Origin: Pelagibacter sp052048135
GTDB lineage: Bacteria > Pseudomonadota > Alphaproteobacteria > Pelagibacterales > Pelagibacteraceae
Assembly (NCBI RefSeq): GCF_052048135.1
Contig: NZ_JBNAIM010000001.1
Location: 1-64,000 of the forward strand
Direction: 5' to 3'
DNA: 64,000 nucleotides
The notes under the pieces are model-generated. The model was not told the DNA's origin and did not search any database. It saw only the letters and a list, made by a program, of their open reading frames with translations. How positions within the stretch are numbered: position 1 is the stretch's first letter; each line of letters starts with the position of its first letter. A program made the position numbers and the translations under genes. Positions 51,210 through 58,875 of this stretch are shown here, piece by piece.

Positions 51210-51947
51210 ATGAAAACTATAATCATAATTCCATCTAGGTTGTCAGCTACAAGGCTACCAGGTAAACCACTACTTAAAATAAATGGTTTATCAGTAATTT
51301 CTCACGTTTTTAAGAAAGCCGAAGAGGCAAATATTGGAGAAGTGTTTGTTGCTACTGAGGATAAAGAGATTGTTGAAGATGTAAAAAGTAATGGTGGTCA
51401 GATAATATTGACTACAAAAAAACATAAAACCGGGACAGATAGAATCAATGAAGCTCTTGAAAAAATTGATAGCTCAAGTGTTGATTTTGTTATGAATTTA
51501 CAAGGTGATGAGCCTTTGATGAATATAGATGATATTAAAAATTTAAATAATCAAATGATTAAAAATAACAATGAACTTGGAACGTTAGCTTGTAAAATTT
51601 TAGATAAAGGATTTTTTGAAAATCAAAATATTGTAAAAGTAATTACAAAAGAAAGTTTAAACGTTTCAAATTTTCCAGAGGTAACAAATTTTACTCGAAA
51701 AATATCACAACGAAGTGAAAATACTTATCATCATCTAGGCATTTATTGCTACAAAAAAGAAATACTAAAAAAATTTGCATCTTTAGGTCAATCTCAAAAT
51801 GAAATTAAAAATAGTCTAGAACAACTTAGGGCGATAGATAACAATATAAGAATTAAAGTTGCTCTTGCCAAAGAATCTTCAATAGGTGTAGATACAGAAG
51901 AGGATTTTGTAGCTATAAAAAAAATAATGGAATATAAACAGAAATGA
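51210..51947 (+). CDS. kdsB: 3-deoxy-manno-octulosonate cytidylyltransferase
   Basis: Activates Kdo as CMP-Kdo for lipid A core synthesis. The 245-residue nucleotidyltransferase has IIIPSRLSATRLPGKPL (CTP-binding RLxSxRLPGKP motif), KKHKTGTDRINEAL, VMNLQGDEPLM, a YHHLGIYCYKKEIL block and the final GVDTEEDF. All family residues are present. It overlaps pheA by four bases and diverges from the cytochrome gene. Confidence 0.96.
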   Translation: MKTIIIIPSRLSATRLPGKPLLKINGLSVISHVFKKAEEANIGEVFVATEDKEIVEDVKSNGGQIILTTKKHKTGTDRINEALEKIDSSSVDFVMNLQGDEPLMNIDDIKNLNNQMIKNNNELGTLACKILDKGFFENQNIVKVITKESLNVSNFPEVTNFTRKISQRSENTYHHLGIYCYKKEILKKFASLGQSQNEIKNSLEQLRAIDNNIRIKVALAKESSIGVDTEEDFVAIKKIMEYKQK

Positions 51948-52774
51948 ATAAAATTTATTTTCAAGGTACCTTTGGTGCTTATTCTCACCTTGCTGCTTTA
52001 TCAATTGATAATAAGGCTGAGATTATACCTTGTAAAACTTTTGATGAGTGTTTTGTAAAAGCTTCTAAAGACGTTAATTCAAAAATTATAATTCCAGAAT
52101 CAAATAGAATTACTGGAAATATCGGTATTGAATATTTAATTTTTAAACACAGATTAAATATTTATGCAGAATATTTTCAAAAAATTGAACATAACTTACT
52201 AGGTTTACCTGGAGTAAAGATTTCTGAAATCAAAGATGTTTATTCTCATGGTCAAGCATTATCGCAATGTTCTAAATTTATTAAATCTTATAACCTTGTT
52301 GAACATGTTAGAGCTGATACAGCTGGTTCAGCAGAAATGATTTCAAAAAATAAAGATAAGTCAAAAGCTGCAATAGCTTCTTCGTTAAGTGCAAAAACTT
52401 ACAATTTAGAAATAATTAAAAAAAATATTGAAAATGAAAAAGGTAATTTAACGAGATTCTTAGTAATGGGAAAAAATATTTCTCAACCACAATTTGGTAA
52501 AAAAAAATATATCACATCATTTTTATTTAAATTAAAAAGCAAACCAGCTGCCCTTTATCAATCTTTAAGCGGTTTTGCTATTAATGGAGTGAATTTAACA
52601 AAATTACAAAGCTATCCAGAAAAAAACTCATTTGATTCTTTCTTTTTTTTATGTGACTTAGATGGTCACATCGAGGATAAAAAAGTACAAAAATCTTTAG
52701 AAGAATTAGGATTACATTGTCAAGATTTTCACGTCCTAGGTGTTTTTGAAGCTGACAAACTGAGAGAAAAATAA
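51944..52774 (+). CDS. pheA: Prephenate dehydratase
   Basis: Makes phenylpyruvate for phenylalanine. The 276-residue protein has IYFQGTFGAYSHLAAL (normally GxxGxxSexA), the catalytic ADTAGSAEMISKN segment with the Thr of the conserved TRF-like block in GNLTRFLVMG, and a C-terminal ACT domain (SFLFKLKSKPAALYQSLSGF, then NLTKLQSYPEKN) that binds phenylalanine for feedback control. No chorismate mutase domain is fused. It is followed by the SRP RNA. Confidence 0.93.
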   Translation: MNKIYFQGTFGAYSHLAALSIDNKAEIIPCKTFDECFVKASKDVNSKIIIPESNRITGNIGIEYLIFKHRLNIYAEYFQKIEHNLLGLPGVKISEIKDVYSHGQALSQCSKFIKSYNLVEHVRADTAGSAEMISKNKDKSKAAIASSLSAKTYNLEIIKKNIENEKGNLTRFLVMGKNISQPQFGKKKYITSFLFKLKSKPAALYQSLSGFAINGVNLTKLQSYPEKNSFDSFFFLCDLDGHIEDKKVQKSLEELGLHCQDFHVLGVFEADKLREK

Positions 52775-52788
52775 ATTATAAACTTTTC

Positions 52789-52818
52789 TTGTAGATTAGA
52801 AATCATTACTGCTATAAT
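52789..52818 (+). promoter_or_regulatory. Promoter of the SRP RNA gene
   Basis: TTGTAG (52789-52794) and perfect TATAAT (52813-52818) are separated by 18 bases and end seven bases before the likely 5' end of the SRP RNA. Confidence 0.65.
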
Positions 52819-52824
52819 AGTTTT

Positions 52825-52908
52825 GGAGGCTAGGGCGTTTGCTTCATGAACCCGGTCAGGGAGGAAACTCAGCAGCCGAACTAAAAGTGGAACGGGTCTA
52901 GTCTCCTT
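52825..52908 (+). ncRNA. ffs: Signal recognition particle RNA (4.5S type)
   Basis: A hairpin of about 84 bases. GGAGGCTAG at the start pairs with CTAGTCTCC at the end. The apical part carries the conserved Ffh-binding elements: CCCGGTCAGG on the left side, a GAGGAAACTC tetraloop stem, and the AGCAGCC symmetric-loop side. It binds Ffh to target membrane proteins to SecYEG/YidC. The dnaX ATG follows after about 10 bases, a common arrangement. Confidence 0.93.
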
Positions 52909-52917
52909 AGGATTTAA

Positions 52918-54570
52918 ATGAACAGAAATTCAAAAATACTCGCATTAAAATACAGGCCACAAACTTTTAATCAGTTGATTGGTCAAAAAGTCATTACAGA
53001 AACAATTATTAATTCAATTAAACTAAACAAAGTACCGAATGCTTATCTTTTTACAGGTATCCGGGGTATTGGAAAAACTACGGTTGCTAGAATTGTTGCA
53101 AAGTCCTTAAATTGCTTAAATGGTATAGAGAATATATGCAAGGATAACTTGTGTGATAATTGTGATGCAATAACTAACTCAAGTCATATTGATGTTTTAG
53201 AAATAGATGCTGCTAGCAAAACAGGTGTAGATGACGTTAGAGATTTAATTGAGTTTTCAAGATATGGACCGACTTCAGCAAAATATAAAATTTTTATTAT
53301 TGATGAAGTGCACATGTTAAGTAAACAGGCGTTTAATGCTCTGTTAAAAACTTTGGAAGAACCTCCTGAATATCTTAAGTTTATTTTTGCAACGACAGAA
53401 ATAAAAAAAATTCCTATAACTGTTGTATCAAGATGCCAAAGATTTGATTTATCAAGAATAAAATCAATAGAATTATTGGAATATTTAAAAAAAATTAAAG
53501 ATAAAGAAAAAGGCAACGTCTCAGATGATGCATTAAAGTTAATAGTAAAAATTTCTGAAGGATCAGTGAGAGATGCATTGTCATTGCTAGATAGAGCTTT
53601 GCTGAGTTTGGAAAGTAATGAAGAACTAAATTTAAATGTTGCTCAGAAAATTTTTGGATATTTTGATAAATCTCAATTAATTGATTTATTTGAGTTAATT
53701 TTGAAAGGTGAAGAAAATAAAGTTGTCGAGATATATAGAAAAATATATGACCAAGGTGTTGAACCAAAAGTTTTTATTAATGATTTTTTAGAATTAGTTT
53801 ATTATTTTAAAAATATTAATTCTTTAAATTTAGAGAGCACAAATTTTTCTCTTAATGATGAAGAATTTTCCAAGATAAAAAAAATATCTAGTAATATAGA
53901 AAGTGAAACCTTACTATTATTTTGGCAATTAACTTTAAGAACACTTGAAGAGTTAGATATAGTAAGTGATCAAAATTTATCAATTGAAATGTTCTTAATT
54001 AGATTGATGTATCTTAAATCTTTAAAAATTAATGATTATCTTTCAGTTGATAAAGACAAGATTAAATCTTTAGAGAATAATAAAGAAGATGAAAATATAG
54101 AAAATGAAATTAAATCTGAAACAATTAATCAAATTAAGAATGTTGCTCAAGAAAAAAAAGTCAAGCTTGAAATAGAAAAAGAAATTAAAAATGAAGATAA
54201 ATCCTCGATAAATACATTTAATCAACTTCTCGATGTTTGTACAAAAAAAAAAGAAATTAAACTTAAATATGAATTAGAAAATAATGTAAATCTTGTTCGT
54301 TTTGAAAATAATAGAATAGAAATATCTTTTAATGATAATTTAGATAAGAATTTTGTAAAAGATTTATCTTTGAAACTTTTTGAATGGACAGGTGTGAGAT
54401 GGATAATCACTTTTAGTAAATTAAAAGGTGATTTATCAATAAAAGATAAGGAAAAAAATAAAAAAGTTGAACTTTTAAATAAGGCAAAGAAAACCCAATT
54501 ATATAAAAGTGTGATTGAAAAATTCCCAGATGCCGATTTAATTGAAATTGACTCTTCAAAAAAGAATTGA
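52918..54570 (+). CDS. dnaX: DNA polymerase III subunits gamma and tau
   Basis: Clamp-loader ATPase. The 550-residue protein has Walker A GIRGIGKTT (47-55), a zinc module of Cys66, Cys74, Cys79 and Cys82, Walker B IIDEVHMLSKQAFNALLK and the SRC motif VVSRCQRFD. The C-terminal third is charged and then ends in a small domain (FNQLLDVCTKKKEIKLK, WTGVRWII) typical of alphaproteobacterial tau. No clear frameshift site for a gamma form was recognised. Followed directly by ybaB. Confidence 0.95.
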   Translation: MNRNSKILALKYRPQTFNQLIGQKVITETIINSIKLNKVPNAYLFTGIRGIGKTTVARIVAKSLNCLNGIENICKDNLCDNCDAITNSSHIDVLEIDAASKTGVDDVRDLIEFSRYGPTSAKYKIFIIDEVHMLSKQAFNALLKTLEEPPEYLKFIFATTEIKKIPITVVSRCQRFDLSRIKSIELLEYLKKIKDKEKGNVSDDALKLIVKISEGSVRDALSLLDRALLSLESNEELNLNVAQKIFGYFDKSQLIDLFELILKGEENKVVEIYRKIYDQGVEPKVFINDFLELVYYFKNINSLNLESTNFSLNDEEFSKIKKISSNIESETLLLFWQLTLRTLEELDIVSDQNLSIEMFLIRLMYLKSLKINDYLSVDKDKIKSLENNKEDENIENEIKSETINQIKNVAQEKKVKLEIEKEIKNEDKSSINTFNQLLDVCTKKKEIKLKYELENNVNLVRFENNRIEISFNDNLDKNFVKDLSLKLFEWTGVRWIITFSKLKGDLSIKDKEKNKKVELLNKAKKTQLYKSVIEKFPDADLIEIDSSKKN

Positions 54571-54888
54571 ATGACCGATTTTACAAAAATAATAGATAAG
54601 GCTAAAGAACTTGAAACTAAAATGAGAGAAAGTCAGGAAAATATAAAAAAAATAAGAGTAGAAGGTGTTTCAGGAGCTAACTCAGTAAAAATTATTTTAG
54701 ATGGTGAGGGTAATATTCAAAAGATAGAAATCTCAGATGAAATTTTGAAGGAAGATAAATCTATTTTAGAGGACTTGATTGTTGCTGCACACAATAATGC
54801 AAAAACAAATCTTAAATCAAAAACTAATGAAGAAATTTCAAAAGCAACTGGTGGTTTTGGAATACCTGGATTTAAGTGGCCACTATAA
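54571..54888 (+). CDS. YbaB/EbfC nucleoid-associated protein
   Basis: A 105-residue protein of the YbaB/EbfC family: a helical N-terminus, the strand pair GVSGANSVKIILDGEGNIQKIEIS and a C-terminal DLIVAAHNNAKTNLKSKTNEEISKATGG helix. These dimers bind DNA and may coat the nucleoid. The ATG directly follows the dnaX stop, and recR follows after six bases: the conserved dnaX-ybaB-recR operon. Confidence 0.93.
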   Translation: MTDFTKIIDKAKELETKMRESQENIKKIRVEGVSGANSVKIILDGEGNIQKIEISDEILKEDKSILEDLIVAAHNNAKTNLKSKTNEEISKATGGFGIPGFKWPL

Positions 54889-54894
54889 GAAATA

Positions 54895-55506
54895 ATGCAT
54901 AATATAAACGAGATTGATAATTTAATTAAGTTAATTTCTAAACTTCCTGGTTTAGGACCAAAATCTGCAAAGAGAATAGTGCTCAAATTAATTAATAATA
55001 AGGATGAAATTGTAAAACCTTTAGCTAATACTTTAGCTCAAGTTTATAAAAATGTTTTGAGATGTAATTCGTGTGGAACTTTAAAATCTTCTGTAGCTAA
55101 GTGTATAAATTGCGAAAATACAAAAGGAAATTTTAACAAAATTTGTGTGGTTGAGGATATTGCAGACCAATGGTCTATTGAAAACTCAAGTATTTTTCAA
55201 GGCTATTTCCATATTTTAGGTGGAACGATTTCTTCATCAGGTCAAAGAAAAGAGGATTTGTTGATCAATTCTTTAGTAGAAAGAGTTAAAAGAGATAAAA
55301 TTGATGAAGTAATATTGGCTACTAGTGCGACTGTAGAGGGACAAACAACAGCATATTATATTCAAGATAGTCTTAAGAAAACAAATGCAAAAGTTACGAA
55401 ACTTGCGCAAGGGTTGCCAGTCGGTGGAGAAATTGAAAGTTTAGATGATGGAACATTATATTCTGCATTTAAAAATCGATCAAAATTGAATTCTAATTCT
55501 GATTAG
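54895..55506 (+). CDS. recR: Recombination protein RecR
   Basis: Helps RecF/RecO load RecA at gaps. The 203-residue protein has the helix-hairpin-helix KLPGLGPKSAKRIVLKL, a zinc finger with Cys57, Cys60, Cys70 and Cys73, and a TOPRIM domain (ICVVEDIADQWSIENSS, then YHILGG and ATSATVEGQTTAYYI). All conserved segments are present. It overlaps the end of the convergent glcB by 14 bases. Confidence 0.96.
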   Translation: MHNINEIDNLIKLISKLPGLGPKSAKRIVLKLINNKDEIVKPLANTLAQVYKNVLRCNSCGTLKSSVAKCINCENTKGNFNKICVVEDIADQWSIENSSIFQGYFHILGGTISSSGQRKEDLLINSLVERVKRDKIDEVILATSATVEGQTTAYYIQDSLKKTNAKVTKLAQGLPVGGEIESLDDGTLYSAFKNRSKLNSNSD

Positions 55507-57676
55507 CCTTTTTTTCCAATCTATTTAAATGAAGGAGGGGCTCAGTATATCCAGATGGCTGCTCTTTACCTTTAAAAATTAAATCACAAGCAGTTTTAAA
55601 AGCAATTGAATTTTCAAAATCATCTGACATTTTTATATATCCACTTCTCCCACTTCGATAATGAGCAGGATCATTTTCATTTTGTTTATCTACTATTTTA
55701 GCCATTTCTTTCATTATTTCAGTGACCTGTATTTTGGTTGTAATTCCATGATGAATCCAATTTGCAATATGTTGAGATGAAATTCTAAGAGTTGCTCTGT
55801 CTTCCATTAATCCTATGTTGTTAATATCTGGAACTTTGGAACAACCTACGCCTTGATCAATCCATCTTACCACATAGCCTAGTAAAGTTTGTGCAGAATT
55901 TGAAATTTCTTTATTTATCTCCTCTACTGACCAATTAGGTCTATTAGCAATAGGAATGGTTAAAAGATCATCTAATTTGGCTTGAGGTCTAGATTTTAAT
56001 TTTTTTTGTATATCAAAAACATCTACCTGATGATAGTGGAGGGCATGTAAAGAAGCAGCTGTTGGGGATGGGACCCATGCACAGTTAGCTCCTGCTTTTA
56101 GGTGGCTTATTTTTTCCTCTATCATTTTTTTCATTTCGTCTGGGGCAGCCCACATCCCTTTACCAATTTGAGCTTTACCTGAAAATCCACATTTTAAACC
56201 TAAATCTACGTTGTTGTTTTCATAAGCTTCTATCCATTTTGAAGACTTCATATCTCCCTTTTTAATCATTGGTCCAGCTTCCATAGATGTATGCATTTCA
56301 TCACCTGTGCGATCAAGGAAGCCAGTATTTTGAAAAACAATACGTTTGGAAAGAACTCTAATACATTCTTTGAGATTTGCAGAAGTTCTTCTTTCTTCAT
56401 CCATCAGACCTACTTTAATTGTGTTAGGTTTTAATTTTAGTGTCTCTTCAACTTTAGAAAAAATTAAGTCAGTAAAAACACATTCATCTGGACCATGCAT
56501 CTTTGGTTTTACAATATAAATAGATCCAGTTCTTGAGTTTTTTTTTCTTTTTAAATCATGCAGTGCAGCAGCAGTAGTAATAAATGCATCCATAATTCCT
56601 TCAGGAACTTCACTACCATCTTTTAATAGTATAGATGAATTTGTCATAAGATGTCCTACATTTCTAATAAGCAACAAACTTCTTCCATGTAATTTCAAAC
56701 CTTTACCATCTTTTGAAATATAACTTCTGTCAGGATTTAATTTTCTCTCTAAATTTTTACCATTTTTTTCAAATTGAATTTTAAGATCACCTTTCATTAA
56801 GCCTAACCAGTTTCTATAACAAACAATTTTATCTTCAGCATCAACTGCAGCAACACTATCTTCATTATCACAGATAGTTGAGATAGCTGACTCCACAATA
56901 ACATCGCTAATACCCGCTATATCATGTGCTGCACTAAATGCTTTCGGATTAATTATTATTTCGAAATGGAGATTGTTATTTTTTAGTATTATGGCCTCAG
57001 GTTTATTCGAGTCACCTCTATGACCTACAAATTTATTTGTATCTTTTAATTTATAATCATAATCATCTTTTGAAATAATAAGATCTTTATCTTTTACTTT
57101 TAAACTAGCAATATTTTTCCAGCTTGTTCCATCTATTGGAATAAATTTATCAAAAAATTCTCTGACATATTTTATTACTTCTTGACCACGGTTTGGATCA
57201 TATCTTTCACTGCCACCTTCCTCTGACTCGATTACATTTGTTCCATATAAACTGTCATACAAACTAACCCATCTAGCATTTGCTGCGTTAAGTGCATATC
57301 TTGCATTCATAATAGGAACTACTAATTGTGGCCCGGCTATTTTTGCTATTTCATCGTCTACATTCTCTGTCTCAATTTTAAAATCAAGCCCTTCATCTTT
57401 TAGATAACCTATTTCCTTTAAAAATTTTTTATATTCATTTATTTTTATTTCTTTACCTTTATTTTTAATGTGCCATTCATTTATTTTTTTTTGTAATTCT
57501 TCACGTATTTTTAATAATTTTTTATTTTTTGGTGCTAGTTCATGCACAGTTTTATCAAAACCTGACCAAAATTTATCGGCTGAAATATTTAGATCTTTCA
57601 ATAGTTCATTATTTACGAATTCAAGTAAATTTTTTGAAATTTTTAAATTATTGATATTTTGGTAATTATCAGTCAT
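55493..57676 (-). CDS. glcB: Malate synthase G
   Basis: Condenses glyoxylate with acetyl-CoA to malate. The 727-residue protein has the long G-isoform layout. Key parts are a NARWVSLYDSLYGTN segment, the glyoxylate/Mg site region VGLMDEERRTSANLKECI, FLDRTGDEMHTSMEAGPM and the late KCGFSGKAQIGKGMWAAPDEM. The CoA-side Cys seen in family enzymes appears in NCAWVPSPTAA. Its ATG has no clear ribosome binding site; a TATAAT-like box ends only six bases before it, so it may be translated from a nearly leaderless mRNA. No glycine-riboswitch core is visible upstream. Confidence 0.95.
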   Translation of the reverse strand: MTDNYQNINNLKISKNLLEFVNNELLKDLNISADKFWSGFDKTVHELAPKNKKLLKIREELQKKINEWHIKNKGKEIKINEYKKFLKEIGYLKDEGLDFKIETENVDDEIAKIAGPQLVVPIMNARYALNAANARWVSLYDSLYGTNVIESEEGGSERYDPNRGQEVIKYVREFFDKFIPIDGTSWKNIASLKVKDKDLIISKDDYDYKLKDTNKFVGHRGDSNKPEAIILKNNNLHFEIIINPKAFSAAHDIAGISDVIVESAISTICDNEDSVAAVDAEDKIVCYRNWLGLMKGDLKIQFEKNGKNLERKLNPDRSYISKDGKGLKLHGRSLLLIRNVGHLMTNSSILLKDGSEVPEGIMDAFITTAAALHDLKRKKNSRTGSIYIVKPKMHGPDECVFTDLIFSKVEETLKLKPNTIKVGLMDEERRTSANLKECIRVLSKRIVFQNTGFLDRTGDEMHTSMEAGPMIKKGDMKSSKWIEAYENNNVDLGLKCGFSGKAQIGKGMWAAPDEMKKMIEEKISHLKAGANCAWVPSPTAASLHALHYHQVDVFDIQKKLKSRPQAKLDDLLTIPIANRPNWSVEEINKEISNSAQTLLGYVVRWIDQGVGCSKVPDINNIGLMEDRATLRISSQHIANWIHHGITTKIQVTEIMKEMAKIVDKQNENDPAHYRSGRSGYIKMSDDFENSIAFKTACDLIFKGKEQPSGYTEPLLHLNRLEKKANQN

Positions 57677-57734
57677 GATTTATTATAAAGTCTTAAAACT
57701 CCTGTAAAATGAAGTCAAATAATTAATCGTAGCA

Positions 57735-57764
57735 TTGACATTTTGTTGTCATTTTCCATATTTA
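57735..57764 (+). promoter_or_regulatory. Promoter-like element with TGACA palindrome upstream of accA
   Basis: TTGACA (57735-57740), a consensus -35 box, is followed 18 bases later by TATTTA. TGACA and TGTCA (57736-57751) form a 5-base inverted repeat around TTTTGT, so the -35 box lies within a possible operator or hairpin. The glcB start lies about 60 bases away on the other strand. Confidence 0.4.
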
Positions 57765-57777
57765 TATTTTAAAAAAA

Positions 57778-58875
57778 ATGAAAAATTATCTCAACTTTGA
57801 AACTGAAATAAAAGATTTAGAGGCCGAAATAGATAATCTCAAAGATCCCTATAACCAGAGTGGATTATCACAAGTTGATACAGATAAGATATCAAAAACT
57901 CAAAATGAGTTAGATGAAAAATTAAAACAAATTTATTCAAATCTAGATCCCTGGCAAACGACGATGGTAGCCAGACATGAAGATAGACCCAAATCAAAAT
58001 TTTTTATAGATAATCTTTTTGAGGATTTTATTCCATTGTCAGGAGATAGATATTATGGAGAAGATAAATCGGTCGTAAGTGGGTTCGCAAAATTTAATGG
58101 AGAGTCAGTTTTAGTAATTGGTCAAGAAAAAGGAGAGGATTTAGAAACAAGAATTAAAAGAAATTTTGGAATGATGAGACCTGAGGGCTATAGAAAAACA
58201 ATACGGTTAATGGAGCTGGCTGATAAATTTAATATACCAATAATTTCATTTATTGACACACCAGGTGCATATCCAGGTGTTGGAGCGGAAGAAAGAGGGC
58301 AAGCTGAGGCAATAGCAAAATCAATAGAGTGTTGTATGAAATTAAAAGTTCCAACAATTGCAATTATTATTGGTGAAGGTGGATCAGGCGGAGCCATAGC
58401 TCTAGCATCTTCAAATAAAGTTGTTATGTTGGAAAATGCAATTTATTCAGTAATATCTCCTGAGGGCTGTGCAACTATATTGTGGAGAGATCCAAAAAAA
58501 ATGCTTGATGCAGCAAAGGCCATGAAGCTTTCTGCTAAAGATTTACTTGATCTAGAAATAATTGATGAAATTATACCGGAACCTCTTGGTGGAGCTCATA
58601 GAGATAAAAACTTAATGCTTGAAAATATAAAAAAATCATTAACTAAAAATTTAGAATTTTTTAAATCAATGTCATCAGAAGATATTTATAATAATAGAAA
58701 AAATAAATATTTAAAAATTGGAAGAAATAAGGGTTTTATAAGTAACATAGAGGATTTGAGTTCTTTAAGATCAAATCAAAATAATTTAGTTGATGTTTTA
58801 AGGTTAAATAAATTAAAGATTTTAGGAATTGGAATTATTTTTGCCTTTATAATTTTTTTATTTTATTTTTTATAA
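57778..58875 (+). CDS. accA: Acetyl-CoA carboxylase carboxyltransferase subunit alpha with C-terminal membrane helix
   Basis: Alpha half of carboxyltransferase, working with AccD (35595). Residues 1-320 match AccA: LNFETEIKDLEAEIDNLK, RHEDRPKS, GDRYYGEDKSVVSGFA, IGQEKGEDLETRIKRNFGMM, ISFIDTPGAYPGVGAEERGQ and IGEGGSGGAIALAS. Typical AccA ends near residue 320. This one continues 45 residues to a terminal hydrophobic helix (about 345-365, GIGIIFAFIIFLFYFL) with two basic residues before it, which predicts a tail anchor. It converges with secA, overlapping by six bases. Confidence 0.93.
   Translation: MKNYLNFETEIKDLEAEIDNLKDPYNQSGLSQVDTDKISKTQNELDEKLKQIYSNLDPWQTTMVARHEDRPKSKFFIDNLFEDFIPLSGDRYYGEDKSVVSGFAKFNGESVLVIGQEKGEDLETRIKRNFGMMRPEGYRKTIRLMELADKFNIPIISFIDTPGAYPGVGAEERGQAEAIAKSIECCMKLKVPTIAIIIGEGGSGGAIALASSNKVVMLENAIYSVISPEGCATILWRDPKKMLDAAKAMKLSAKDLLDLEIIDEIIPEPLGGAHRDKNLMLENIKKSLTKNLEFFKSMSSEDIYNNRKNKYLKIGRNKGFISNIEDLSSLRSNQNNLVDVLRLNKLKILGIGIIFAFIIFLFYFL

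Noticed and set aside
57677..57777. Glycine riboswitch before glcB
   Set aside because: Searched both strands by eye for the conserved aptamer core and found none; reported only as an absence.
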